Origin: Harmonia axyridis
Taxonomy: Eukaryota > Arthropoda > Insecta > Coleoptera > Coccinellidae
DNA: 64,000 nucleotides
NCBI RefSeq assembly: GCF_914767665.1
Contig: NC_059503.1
Span: forward strand, 6,324,001-6,388,000
Reading direction: 5' to 3'
Each line of letters starts with the position of its first letter. Within the stretch, counting starts at the first letter, position 1. Position numbers and translations under genes: made by a program. The notes below the pieces were generated by a model. That model saw only the letters and a program-made list of their open reading frames with translations, was not told the DNA's origin and did no database searches. This document shows, in pieces, positions 1 through 11,285 of this stretch.

Positions 1-440
1 TTCAATGCAAGGGAATTATTCTCTTTTAGATGACACGTATACGGTCGTTTCTCTAGAATTATGGGCTGGAAAATACACATACGAGCTAGATTAACCTATA
101 TGCAGGCTGCAGGGTTAGTGTAGGTAACGGATTCAAGTTTATGGCCGAATTGTAAATGACAATTGCGATTTATTCCTCTACAATTCGGAAGATATAAAAT
201 AGGTCAGTGGGTTTTAGTTTTCCGAATGGGAATAACTAGTTGCTTTATTAAGCAACGTTGGTGTAGAAGTACAGTTGAAACTATTGAACCTTTACTGCTC
301 GACAGTGCTAACCTTACTGAGTTAAGGACAATACACCTAGGAAACCAAACAGCGATTCCTTTGGTGGAAGGCGGTCTCTTTCACCATAGAAAACTCTTTC
401 TTTCTTGTCGATGTAACACTTCATTCAACGAGTTCCAGGA
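1..440. other. No gene recognised
   Basis: Both strands were read. The only open frame of any length here (163-444, plus) has no recognisable domain and no splice or promoter context. Nothing else is supported. Confidence 0.5.
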
Positions 441-625
441 CTAACCTAAAAACATAGTCACCTCCAAGAGCGATACATGGCATCCAACGCTCCCTCTAGC
501 TTTTCAATGCTTATTTTTTTGTAGGATGATTCGTCTTTCTTTTCGAAATAGGCTCCAACCTCGGCAATCCCTTCTTCATTAAAGCCTAATGTCTTTCTCT
601 GGAGCCCCTTTTAACTGTTGTTGTC
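441..625 (-). pseudogene. Mariner transposase C-terminal remnant
   Basis: Read on the minus strand, this stretch gives a degenerate mariner C-terminus. It includes a segment like EEGIAEVGAYFEKKDESSYK followed by IEKLEG and an out-of-frame tail ending at a position equivalent to LGGDYV. The same region is better preserved in the copy at 55,977-56,590, which shows IAEIEAYFEAKDKSYYKNGI. The catalytic core and N-terminus are missing or unreadable, and frameshifts are present. It is a dead fragment of the DD34D mariner family. Confidence 0.6.
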
Positions 626-2884
626 CATGGAAGATAGTCTGAATAACAATGTAACATCTTTGATCTTCAATATCTTGATCTCTATCGAAACTCCATGATT
701 CGAAATTTGATACGCATCCTTTGACGCTTGGTACAAACAACAAAAAGCGATATAGCGTTGGCGGTGACATCTGTGCGCCTATTATCTTCTGATTTGAGTC
801 TCTCTAATGTCATGAAGAAGTACAATAGGCTACGAGACTTCAGTCCAGCCAGGATTGACACCATCGATAAAAAAAAGGACACTAGAAGAGAACAGGTTCA
901 AGTTCACTATCTCAAAGAATGTAGCTGGCGAACAGAACCAAGGCGTAGTAGTAACTAGACTGTCTACAATTGACATGTTACCATATTGTTTACCTAAATG
1001 CAGCAGTTTCTTCTTTCAAAGAAGTCATCTGTTTTTTCTAATCTCTTAGTCTAAATTTCCCTCGCCAGAAAAGTAATTGAATCTGCAAAACCTTGGTCCA
1101 TGCGACTCAATGAACAGTCAAAGACGTCTTTGAGTGCTTTGAACACTGAGATTAAGTTATGCTGTTTGCTACCATTGGACACCCGTAATACCAAGGAATA
1201 TATGGCTATAGATAACAAAGTGACTGCTATGGATTCCAGGGCATTGAAGTACAAAAGCAATGAAATTGCGGAGAGAACATAAAAAGCATCTAGTCTGACC
1301 ATTTCTACTACAGGGCAGCAAGTCAGCAACGGAGACTTAGAAATAGGAGAATCCTCTGGAGAAAAGATTCGAGGAGTTTTCTCCATCATACATAAAGAAG
1401 CTTATACAGTTGCTACGAGCTCAGCTTCTAAATATGGAAATTACTGACAGGCATTTTTGGTATAAGTACCTTCTGTATGGCATAAGGCGTCAGATGAAAT
1501 TTGCAGTCCCAACAAAGAAAATATTGAAAGAGCTAAAAACAGATTGTGCCTAAGAAGTGCACTTCTGGAATAGCCAATTCAAAATCATCGCGAAGTGACA
1601 AACAAGAACTTAGAATTGTTGAGCAAGGAAAAAACGAAAAAAATTATGAAAGTATCCTGCTTTCCAGTAAATCAACCCCCGCATTCAATCTAATACAGTT
1701 TTCAGACAATTCTCATAAACGAAATAAGATTAATCTCTTTCGAGTGCACTCAATTTTCTTCAATAGCCATCCATTCCAGTTATCTTCATATAATGTGGAA
1801 TTCGCTGTTGGATACCGACACAGAGGGGGGTCTTCCCCCGATAACCGGGGGGTTGTTAGCAATTTCCTTTGATGAAACACCCTTGAGACCGTTTATGCTG
1901 GGAGTCGAAAATTTGACGGATTATTGTCTCGCAGAGCTGCGGTCCAATGTTATGAAATTAAACCTAGGTGATTATGAGAAGTTGGGTCTTAAGGGAGTAG
2001 AGGGTGTATCAGATAGAGCGAGGCGTTCCTCGCACAAGGAAGTTGCCGCAGGGTTGTCCAATTACAAAGTTTACGAGATATTAGAAGGTTTCTTTCGGGG
2101 GGCTTTTGAGGACAGCTTTTCCGAAGGGAACGATGAGATTCGTAAGTGAACAAAATCACAAACGCGTTTATTCATTATTTTGTAGGTTATGATACAAAAA
2201 GTATTTATGGCCTTTGAGAGTTCAAATAACTATAATATGTAATACACTATACCAGTAGTATAAAGATGAGTAAAGTTACAAGTTGAATATAGTGTTAGAA
2301 TATTACTTCATCCGAACAAATTACGAGAGAGACAACCAACATTACACCCTACCCAATTATAGTATTACCTCATATCGTCACTGCGGCGCTGCGAGCGTAA
2401 AGCGAGTGACAAGGCCATCGAGGCAAAGAACAAGAATAGATCTTCAATGATCTAGAGCGAATGACAGAGGTCTAACTAAGATATGAGTCTATTCGACATC
2501 GAGCTTGCTCGAAGAGAGACATTCTAGATATTATATTAAACTATTAAAACATTAACTGTGTATTAGTGAATCCTCTGCTGAACCTATAAATCTAACATAT
2601 AGCCATTCTACGCGTAATATACTCCACTTTATTTATGACTAATGATGGTAGCTGAAGATTAATGTTTAACATCTACGCCTCAATTGAGGATATGAAGAAA
2701 AAGTTATGTTTAGTAGGAGTTTTTTCCACCAGTAGTTTGTCACCAAATCAACTTTTTTGGCAAATTTTCGTGAATTTCGCACTACTTTGAGCTGCTGTAT
2801 CTCTTAAATAATAATCCTAGATAGTTGTTTGTTCATTTTTTACAGATAGATTGATCTTTTGTGAATCTAATGGTCTAACATTCG
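626..2884. other. Intergenic region without supported gene
   Basis: This stretch holds several open frames of 60-118 codons on both strands (for example 1,793-2,149 plus and 1,051-1,389 minus). None shows a recognisable family motif or a convincing splice structure. A weak resemblance to the end of a Ty1/copia polyprotein was seen around 728-1,040 but not accepted. The segment 2,160-2,880 is AT-rich without recognisable content. Confidence 0.4.
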
Positions 2885-3088
2885 ATCTTCTACTATGAAC
2901 AGTATGGAAAATATGATTTTTCCCGCGAAGGTCCAAATTTTAATTTTTTCAAACCGTCATAAAGGGAAAAACTGATTTTTTTAAAAATATCTGATCTCAT
3001 ATTCTTAATCAACGCCCCTCTAATTACTTTTCAATGTAGAGATAGGTTTGGAAAAATCATATTTTCCAAACTGTTCATGGTAGAAGAT
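2885..3088. repeat. Inverted repeat, possible MITE
   Basis: The 39-base arm at 2,885-2,923 reappears as its reverse complement at 3,050-3,088 with only two mismatches. The roughly 125-base middle is AT-rich and non-coding. The structure would fold into a long hairpin and resembles a small non-autonomous DNA transposon or a remnant of one. No clear target-site duplication was identified. Confidence 0.75.
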
Positions 3089-3639
3089 TTGAAGCATTGA
3101 AATGTTCTCAAAAATTCTTCAAGAATATTAATGCGTAAATTGAGTTTCATCTGGTGATCATCTTTGTATTTAGAATTGAGTGACCCATTGTTGTTCAAGT
3201 CTTTCGATTATCTTTAGATCTTCATCATCAAAATTTTGTAATTTTCAATCAAAAATAAAGCTTCGCTGAACTCTTCCTTAGCCATAATAGTGTATGTCAA
3301 TTCAACTTCTACTGATGGAGAAGACCATATACACAATCATCATCTTAGTGAAAAGATTATGATCACAATTCAAAAACACATTTTGTGACCTTGACCCTGA
3401 CCTCTTCACCCCGTAACTCAGACTAGTAGATTATGAGGGAATAATTAAAAAGTCTACTGAAGTTCAAAACCACCATTCTGTTTTTTCACAAAAACTTAAC
3501 TCTATCTTGTTTGAAAGGAAAGAATCTCTTTAATACCCCATATTGTAATTAATCGGAACTGAGAGAGATAACTAAAGATAAACTGTCTAATAATATACGC
3601 CCTAATGATGAAAGAAAGAGCTTATGTTTAGTAGAAGTT

Positions 3640-4700
3640 ATGTTCACAAAACCCTAACTCTTCCAATTGATACATTTGAGCCATATTAAGGCAAAAGTGT
3701 TTGGTCTAAAAGAATGTATCAATTATATCTACTCCATATTAGAAGAATGTTACGAAACTGAACTGTGGTAACTCAAAATCAATCTTCATTAAGGCCTTAA
3801 TGTTGTTAGAAAGAGTAAGTTTTGTTCAGTGGGAGTCATAATAGAAGTTATAGTACCCGAAAATTTCCACTAACGTTCAAAAATACGAATGCACAGCTTA
3901 TCGAATACTGGCTAAACTGGAATGAAAAGCTAAATATCTATTTCCTAGCCCATTGCTTCCTACAAACTCTCCAAATTATATTTTCTGGTTGGGTGAGCAC
4001 CAGCATTCTAAATGGGTTCCATCTGGTCGTCATCGATCTGTCCAAAATTGTGTGAAACATTGTTGCACTGAGTCTTTCGGATACCTTCAGATCTCAGTTT
4101 TTGTGGGTGTACCTTTTCAGACGAAAGTTGTGAATGTCATATACTACATGAAGAAAACCATATGCATAATAGGTTTCAAATTAGATACTGGACAATGAAG
4201 AAATAATGAAAGAGTCTAATGGAATACAAACTCAAGAATTTTGCTCCTTCAAAAAACCCAACTCCCTCTTTAATTGATCAATTTGAGCCATATTAAGACA
4301 GAAGTGTTTGGTCTAAAAGAATGTATATCTATTCTTAATCATAATGTATCGAATCTGAACTGTGAAAACTGAAGATGTGAAATGTTCAATAGTCTTTGCC
4401 TTGATGATGATTGAAAGAGCAAGTTGTGTATAGTAGAAGTTATGGTACCCGATATTCCCAAAAAAAAATGTTAAAAAATATAAATAACCTTGTATCAACT
4501 GAAATAAAAAGCTATATATCTATTCCCCAACCCACTGCTTCCTACAAACTCCCGAAATTTTCTGGTTGGTTGTGCACCAGCATTCTAAATGGATTTCACC
4601 TGGTGGTCATCGATCTGTTCAAAATTGGGTGAAACATTGTTACACTAAATCTTCCGATCTCAACTTTTTTGGGTGCTTTATCTCTCTACCAACTACAAAA
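3640..4700. repeat. Diverged direct duplication, about 607-base unit
   Basis: Two diverged copies lie in the same orientation, the first about 3,650-4,120 and the second about 4,258-4,700. Shared landmarks include TTTGAGCCATATTAAG then GTGTTTGGTCTAAAAGAATG (near 3,675 and 4,282), CACTGCTTCCTACAAACTC-like text (near 3,951 and 4,540) and CACCAGCATTCTAAATGG (near 3,998 and 4,575). A shorter motif with TAGTAGAAGTTATG recurs at 3,630 and 4,430. The origin is unknown; no coding sequence is shared between copies. Confidence 0.7.
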
Positions 4701-5440
4701 CTCAAAAAATACCTTAACAGACGAAAGTACTTCCAACCTCGTAACTCCTAAATCCTGGTCCCCAGCCTGAACCAAAACTCAACCACACATCGAACCACCG
4801 TACCACAAAAATTTACTCAGCCGAAAAAAAAAACTAAACTTCGTCTCGCGAAAATTTGGAATTACCAATCCGGAAAATTCGTCGGGTATCTTCGAGGTCC
4901 TCTTCCTCAGCCATAGTAGAGCACGTCTTGATCTCACGTGGCGGCAGCAATTTGATGTGACGCCACTCTGTCTGCTGCCGCCATACAACTGGCTTCGGAG
5001 TCCTGCTCTGGACCCGAATTGTCCTTAGGGGTCCTCGTGCGCAAGCCAGGCCCATCTCAAGAACCGATGCCGTTAGGAGGCTCTGAATAATGACTCATTT
5101 CACTTAGTAGTCCAGGAAGAGATGGCATGATTAGTCTGTGACACCAGTTGCTCTGGCTTTTTTCCGTTTCTTGGTCTTGAGTGGAGAGATCTGCGTATTG
5201 GGTGATCTTGTATCTCGAAATTAAAGATTTTTCAAGTGTTTCCAAATAGAATTCGACAACTTGTTCTCATCCATAAGAATATGTGAATGTTTTTGGGGAT
5301 GTATAAAACTGCATGCAGAAAAAATAATTCATAAAATTGTTTCGTTTTTTTTCCGGAATTCGAGGCTCTATTGTTAAAAACTGGTTATAAATTTATGATT
5401 CAAAGTGTTGTTCATCGCTGGTCACTACTTTCTCCCCATC
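4701..5440. other. No gene recognised
   Basis: There are three overlapping minus-strand open frames of 60-73 codons (4,779-5,245) without recognised domains. They could be part of an unknown repeat or an isolated exon; I cannot decide from sequence alone. Confidence 0.35.
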
Positions 5441-6322
5441 TTTTGGACAGCGTACGAATCCCGCGTTTTCTTTAAGTAGACCTAATAGTTTTGAGGAAAT
5501 TCGAACTCGAAATGTAGAAAAAACAGAAAAAATCGCTATATCACCTAAATTATTTGTCACAGACCCCTCAAATTCAAACGTTTTTCAAACATCGAGTTCT
5601 GATCTGAAACATAGTGAGGTTTCAAGGGCGTAGCTCAAGCCCAGGAGAAGTTGCAGCCTTGGGAATATTATCCATTTTTTTTTTCGAAAATTTCAGATTT
5701 TTACCTATAACTTCTGAAATAATGTAGTATTCGTGATCCACATAGTCGAATCAATAAAAAATGGTAAAATATTTCCATGTAGGAACTTTTATTTTTTTTT
5801 TCAATTTTCTAAGGGGGATATGGAAATTTCTGCGAAAATTTTTTTACAGAAAATTTTTTAGGTGAGATCGAAATTTGACTCATCAGAGATTAATTCTGGC
5901 ACCGCTCACCGATTTTGCGTAGACCTTACAGTTTTAAAAAAAATTGAACTCGAAATTTGGGAAAAAATTGAATTTTCCTGGAAAAATCGTAATATCTCCT
6001 GAATTATTCGTCACAGATCCCTCAAATAAAAACGTTTCTAAACATCAAGTTGCCATCTAAGACATATTGACGTTTCAAGGGCGTATCTATCGTCCAGGAG
6101 AAGTTGCAGCCTACGAAATGTTATCAATTTTTTTCTTGGAAATTTCAGATTTTTACCTCTAATTTCTGAAATAATGTACTGATTACCCAATTGCAAGCAT
6201 TTTCGTGATCTTCATAATCGAACCAATTAACAAAATGATACAATACTTCCATGAAAGAACTTTCAATTTTCTTCAATTTTCTAAGGATTAGGTACGGAAA
6301 ATTTCACGAAAATTTAACATGC
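5440..6322. repeat. Diverged tandem duplication, about 443-base unit
   Basis: Copy one spans about 5,440-5,880 and copy two about 5,883-6,322. Matching landmarks are GAACTCGAAAT (5,503 and 5,946), the TCACAGACCCCTCAAAT-type block, a GTTTCAAGGGCGTA block, CCAGGAGAAGTTGCAGCCT, and ATTTCAGATTTTTACCT. Copies differ by many substitutions and small indels, so the duplication or the two insertions are old. No coding potential is seen. Confidence 0.75.
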
Positions 6323-6862
6323 TCACCATAGGTATTTGAGGGCATTCGATGAGCCTCAGCCGCAGATTTATTCATATTAAAGCAAAAAATTAAGACCTCC
6401 CGCAAATGACGAGAATTCCTGACCTAGTTGAAATTTTGCGATCATATAAAAATTTACAATTTCAAGCCTCTTGCAAAATTACGTTCCTATACAGTCATCA
6501 GAATTATTAAAAATTCGAGAAAAACATCGAAAAGCGCCAACGTGAAGGTTATTCATTCGCCAATTGCACCCTTGAAGTGTAATAACAGTTATGTAATCTA
6601 TTAATAATAATAATAATAATAAACGTCTTTATTTTTCTTTTTCAGTACAACACAGGCGAAGTTTAGCCTCAGGCTATTCTTACACTTAACCTGTGCAGCA
6701 CGATACATACAAATATTACAATAGCGTTTTTTACTCTAGAGAGGAGAAGAAAAGAAAGAAAACATGTCAATAGGTTTCATGAAACAAAAATCAAAACAAC
6801 ATACCCAATATGATAAGAAGGGTATAACAGGACAGATAAAATAAAAGAGTCCATATTAAATA

Positions 6863-9652
6863 CTAACCCGATAATTCGAGAAGTCTAGCTCTCAGAACAC
6901 GCTTCATCCGAAATTCGGAGATATGTAAGTAATCAATGAGAAATGTATTGAACATCTTAGCGGCCTGATAGGTGAACGATTTCTGAAACATAGCACTGGA
7001 GTGACGAGGGATGCTCAAGTGATTTCTACCCCTTACCGCGACCGAATGGACAGCCGACCTAGGAACAAGTCTACTATAGAGTTCCACGGGAATTTTGTAC
7101 TTCATTATTTTGTATAAAAAATAGCAAAAATTATATTTTCTTCGAATATGCATTGGAAGCCAACCCAGCTCTCTTATTTTGTGCGAAACATGATCAAACT
7201 TTCTAAGAGAGAAAACGAAACGACAACAAAAATTCTGTACTTTCTGAATACGGTGCTGTTCAAATTTCGTCAAATAATTTCCATAAACAACATCCCCGTA
7301 ATTGAATAAAGATAAAACCAATGATTCACCAAGAATCCTACGAATAGAAGAGTTAAGGCAATGTCTGTGCGAGTATATCATCTTGAGAATACAGAATGAT
7401 TTCTTGAGCAGGGTATTTACATGAAAAGTGAATTTCAAGTCAGAATCAAACGTTATACCCAAATTCTTGATGGTATCAACGATGGGCAAGACTGAACGAT
7501 CAATCTTCACCTGAAGTCTCTGTGAAAGATTCTCCCTCAAGCTCCTATTTCCGAATAAAATCACCTGACATTTACTCTCATTTAACTTCAAATTGTGTTT
7601 CCCAGCCAATCTATTTACCGTTTCGAGGTCACTATTTACACCATCCTGAGCTTGAAAAAAGTTACCCGCATTCAAGTCACAATATATCTGAGTGTCATCA
7701 GCAAAGGCCTGACACTTACAATATTTAATTGATGTTAGGATATCACTTGAATATATAATAAAAAGTAGAGGTCCCAGAACGGATCCCTGGGGTACACCAG
7801 AGATAACATAACGCGAAGAAGACAAAATATTGTTAATTTGTACCTTTTGAGAACGGTTATTCAGATAAGAGAAGATGAAAGAAAGTGCATCTTCAGAGAA
7901 CCCATAATATTTTAGCTTGTGACAAAGTAATGTGTGATTGATGGTATCGAATGCCTTTGAAAAATCTAAGGTTATTAAAGCTGTTACATTTCCGTCATCA
8001 AAATTCCTGGCGATGTCATCAGCCACCTTCACCAATGCAGATGAAGTACTATGTCCAGCCCTGTAACCAGCCTGACAATTGGGAATAATATTGTTGTCAG
8101 TGACATATGATGTTATCTGTCGATGGATTGCCCTCTCAAGTATTTTTGACATCGCGGGCAAAATGCTAATAGGTCTGAGGTCTGAAAACTGCTTGGGGTC
8201 ATTGATTTTACTTAACGGCCTTATCACCGCAACCTTCCATGATTGTGGAAAATAATTCTTTTCAATGCAACAATTAACTATATGGGTTATATATTTATCA
8301 AGTGAAGAACCACAGTATTTAAGCATGTTGATCGTTATACCATCCAAACCAACAGCATTTGATTTTATGCTCGAAATAATCTTTCCGACCTCATCGACAG
8401 TAATAAATCGAAACTTAAAAGAAGTTTCAGGACTTGTTAAGTTAGGAAATTTTTCTGTAGCGTAAAAATTTAAGAGATTGTCATCAACTGGCTTATCAAC
8501 AAAAACGGAACTGAAATAATCATTAGCCAGCTCCGGTCGCTCCAGGTTGGTCGGCAAACGCACATTACTTTTTTGGGGACTTATCCTCCTCAAACTATTC
8601 CACAACAATCTAGAATCTCGTGCCCGAAATATACCATCGTAATAAGCTTTTTTTTCTCGTCTTATAGACGACAGAGTGAAATTTCGTATTTTCTTGTAAC
8701 AATCCCAATCATCAGGCGTTTTGGATATTTTAAATTTTGCTAGAGCTGAATCTCTCTCCTTCATCATCATTTTGACGGGAAAGGTCAACCACGGTGCATG
8801 TTTTTTCGTCACACGAGACGCTTTCAAAGGAGCATGCCTCTCGAACACGGACCAAATCAAACCGGAGAAAAAATCAACTTTTTCATCGATATTATTTATA
8901 GCAAATATATCATTGAACGATTCTTGTACTAAGTCTTGTTGAAACAAGGTAACATCGAAGTTTTTGAAATCTCTATAATAGTGTATTTTAGGCTCCGTGA
9001 CTGACGATCTAAAGCTGAGTTCACAATGAACTAAATTATGATCAGACACATTGCTTGCATCCATGACACCAGAACTTAATACGTATTCAGGGTTAGTTAT
9101 AAAAATTGGATCCAACAATGTCATGGAGCGTCCGCATATTCTTGTCGGTTCATTTATCAACTGTTCGAGACCATAGGCCTCCAAAGAATTAACCAAGATC
9201 CCGTTTGAGAGCAAGTCGATGTTAACATCCCCAAAACAAATCAACTCATCTACAGTGGGAAAAATTAAGGACAAGGAATCGTCAAGAGACTCTATGAAAG
9301 AAGGTAGACTACCCTTAGGGGGACGATAGACGCAACCGACCGCAAAGGAGGTATTTTTTATCTTTATCCGGATCCAAATCTGTTCGCAATGGTTGTTAAT
9401 ACTACTTGAAATTAATGATATGGATTTGATTTTATTTGATACATAAATTCCGACACCTCCGCCTCTGGTTTGTCGATCTTGTCTATAAAAAGTGAAACCA
9501 TCGATGGTTATGGCCTCCGCATCAACCCCATCACCCAACCACGTCTCAGAAACACCCACGACATCGAAATCATCTATTAATGTTCTGAAATCATCAAAAT
9601 GAGCCAAAAGTGAACGGATATTCAAATGACACAACTTAAAATTTCTAGCCAT
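6863..9652 (-). CDS. Non-LTR retrotransposon ORF2: endonuclease and reverse transcriptase
   Basis: This ORF of about 929 residues starts at the ATG of MARNFKLCHLNIRSLL; a GTG start further upstream looks less likely. Residues 1-220 form an apurinic-type endonuclease with SETWL, the GDVNIDLL block and the SDHNLVHCEL end. The central part is a reverse transcriptase with LRPISILPAMSKILE, QAGYRAGHSTSSAL, DFSKAFDTINH, SGVPQGSVLGPLLF and the catalytic FADD box. The C-terminal third carries no recognised RNase H. It nicks target DNA and copies the element RNA in place. No internal stop is present, so the protein may be functional. Confidence 0.9.
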   Translation of the reverse strand: MARNFKLCHLNIRSLLAHFDDFRTLIDDFDVVGVSETWLGDGVDAEAITIDGFTFYRQDRQTRGGGVGIYVSNKIKSISLISSSINNHCEQIWIRIKIKNTSFAVGCVYRPPKGSLPSFIESLDDSLSLIFPTVDELICFGDVNIDLLSNGILVNSLEAYGLEQLINEPTRICGRSMTLLDPIFITNPEYVLSSGVMDASNVSDHNLVHCELSFRSSVTEPKIHYYRDFKNFDVTLFQQDLVQESFNDIFAINNIDEKVDFFSGLIWSVFERHAPLKASRVTKKHAPWLTFPVKMMMKERDSALAKFKISKTPDDWDCYKKIRNFTLSSIRREKKAYYDGIFRARDSRLLWNSLRRISPQKSNVRLPTNLERPELANDYFSSVFVDKPVDDNLLNFYATEKFPNLTSPETSFKFRFITVDEVGKIISSIKSNAVGLDGITINMLKYCGSSLDKYITHIVNCCIEKNYFPQSWKVAVIRPLSKINDPKQFSDLRPISILPAMSKILERAIHRQITSYVTDNNIIPNCQAGYRAGHSTSSALVKVADDIARNFDDGNVTALITLDFSKAFDTINHTLLCHKLKYYGFSEDALSFIFSYLNNRSQKVQINNILSSSRYVISGVPQGSVLGPLLFIIYSSDILTSIKYCKCQAFADDTQIYCDLNAGNFFQAQDGVNSDLETVNRLAGKHNLKLNESKCQVILFGNRSLRENLSQRLQVKIDRSVLPIVDTIKNLGITFDSDLKFTFHVNTLLKKSFCILKMIYSHRHCLNSSIRRILGESLVLSLFNYGDVVYGNYLTKFEQHRIQKVQNFCCRFVFSLRKFDHVSHKIRELGWLPMHIRRKYNFCYFLYKIMKYKIPVELYSRLVPRSAVHSVAVRGRNHLSIPRHSSAMFQKSFTYQAAKMFNTFLIDYLHISEFRMKRVLRARLLELSG

Positions 9653-10103
9653 CCCACATCTTCTAATTACCACAATAGAATTAATAATGAACGTAAATCA
9701 AATAATGAATGATTAGTAAACCGTAACAATTTCTCCCCAAACAATGAATTCCAATTTAAATACTAAGAAGGTAGCAGTGATACAAATATTAACAAAACAA
9801 ATTATATTTTATTTTCAAATTGAATATGTTTCAACCAAATATCATACAATATCCCAACATGTACAGCCAGTTAACGTATAAAAACAAACACTAGATAACG
9901 TTCCTAAACAATATGGTAGGCAAAAAAACAATGACAAATGGTAAAAGATAAGAACGTTTACAGTATACTCTTTGTTTCTTTCTTCCTCCCCGCAAAAATT
10001 TATGAAATGATAGAAAACTTAACCTAAAACTCTATATAAACAAACAAGTTTGTATTCAAAATTGAGATTTGAACAGTGCAAAATGAATCAACGAGACGAT
10101 AAT

Positions 10104-10805
10104 CTATAATGAAAGGATTTTTCTGAATTCAGCATAACTTCTTAAATAATGTTTTTTACCATCAAATAATATACATATTCTTCCACCTTGAGACCAAACA
10201 TTCTGTCTTCCGCAGATCCCCCTTGCCTTGATGAAAACTTCATATCTTGACTTAGTTAAATCCTCAGTAATAGTGATATTAGATCCCTTCAACTTTTTCT
10301 TATTAGATAAGATCTTGACACAGTCATCGGACGATGAAAACTTCACAATAATTGGACAATGCTTCTTATTTCCAATTTGACTATTAGCATTTATTCGGTA
10401 ACAGTTTTTTATTTCAAAATCAGACAGTTGTAGTGAAAGTTTTCGTGTGAATAAATTTCGAACAATTTCTCCAACATTTTCATCTTTTTCCTGCTCGACT
10501 CCATAAATTCTCAAATTAGACAATTTTTTAACCTGATGAAGGTCATCTATTTCAGCCTGGCATTTATGATTTTCTTCAGTTAATTGATCGACTTTCAACT
10601 GCAAGTTACGATTTGCATCAGCTAATTGTGACATATCCATTTTCACTATGTCGACTTTGCTTTCCAATTCGATGATTTTTTCAGACAACTTCTCTGAGAC
10701 CAATTCTGATAGTTTGTCAGCTATCGATTCCATGAACTTTTTATCTTGGAAACATTCGCAAATTATTTTCTTGATATCGGATCTTTGATCCTTTGTAAAT
10801 ACCAT
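10104..10805 (-). CDS. Non-LTR retrotransposon ORF1, RNA-binding protein
   Basis: This ORF of about 233 residues begins at the ATG of MVFTKDQRSDIKKI; a TTG two codons upstream is a poorer start. Residues 20-95 are rich in charged heptads and look like a coiled coil. Residues 95-180 resemble the RNA-recognition-like domain of L1-type ORF1 proteins, with LRIYGVEQEKDE and a KFSSSDDCVKIL segment. No CCHC zinc knuckle is seen. Such proteins coat the element RNA and help form the retrotransposition particle. The role is inferred from position and domain layout. Confidence 0.75.
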   Translation of the reverse strand: MVFTKDQRSDIKKIICECFQDKKFMESIADKLSELVSEKLSEKIIELESKVDIVKMDMSQLADANRNLQLKVDQLTEENHKCQAEIDDLHQVKKLSNLRIYGVEQEKDENVGEIVRNLFTRKLSLQLSDFEIKNCYRINANSQIGNKKHCPIIVKFSSSDDCVKILSNKKKLKGSNITITEDLTKSRYEVFIKARGICGRQNVWSQGGRICILFDGKKHYLRSYAEFRKILSL

Positions 10806-10944
10806 TTTCAATACTAAAAATTTTAAATCAATTTATTTGATGAATTGATTGATAATTGCTGGTCAATTATGGTTCACGTCAAAGCGCCGACTCAATAGCA
10901 CGTCTACTCGCTCGAAACGCTCATAGCAGAATTTATTACAGATT

Positions 10945-10990
10945 ATATAGATTATATATAGATAGATAGATTATATAGATATTAGATTAT
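10945..10990. repeat. Low-complexity TATAGAT-type repeat
   Basis: The sequence alternates ATTATATAGAT and TAGATAGA units for about 45 bases close to the 5' side of the retrotransposon. Confidence 0.7.
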
Positions 10991-11285
10991 TTATTAGGGT
11001 ACAATTGACGCATGAATGGACGAGCGCTCAAAATTTCCGGACTTCAAGTCAGGGCTTTTCCCATTTTTCAAACTTTGTGTGGATGTTCGTCAAAAGTTGC
11101 CTATATTTTGATATTGCTTTTAATTTGTAGATTAGCCCAATATAACCACGAAAAAAAAATCTCATGGAAAAATATAGAAAGTACCAATTAAAAATACGTA
11201 AATAAAAAAAGTTTTCAAAATTCCCGCTGAAACGCTCCATTCTGTCACGGTATTATGGTGACGTCACTGTATAAAAGAGTCACCA
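10991..11285. other. No gene recognised
   Basis: AT-rich spacer. A short block around 11,020-11,060 with GACGAGCGCTCAAAA resembles 31,565-31,605 in the CRAL-TRIO intron, suggesting a shared dispersed repeat. Confidence 0.35.

Larger units (their letters stand above)
6602..10840 (-). mobile_element. Nearly complete two-ORF non-LTR retrotransposon (CR1/jockey-like)
   Basis: On the minus strand the element runs from a 5' leader near 10,840 through ORF1 and ORF2 to a 3' tail made of TTA/TAA repeats at 6,602-6,625. An AATAAA-type signal lies just before the tail. Both ORFs are open, which points to a recent insertion. ORF1 has a coiled coil plus an RNA-binding-like domain; ORF2 has an endonuclease and a reverse transcriptase. 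The clade is most like CR1/jockey by motif style, which is inference. The exact 5' end and a target-site duplication could not be fixed. The gap between the ORFs is about 450 bases. Confidence 0.85.

Noticed and set aside
728..1040. Possible Ty1/copia polyprotein end on the plus strand
   Set aside because: Phrases such as KSDIALAVTS and VQVHYLKEC are suggestive, but they lie in two frames, no D/E catalytic block or LTR is near, and the match is too short to support.
1793..2149. 118-codon plus-strand open frame with balanced composition
   Set aside because: It looks protein-like, but has no recognised family, no start context and no partner exons; kept only as part of the unassigned region.
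5625..5665. tRNA-like text GGGCGTAGCTCA within the tandem repeat
   Set aside because: No complementary acceptor stem, anticodon arm or GGTTCAA-type T loop follows, and the second copy has changed the key bases.
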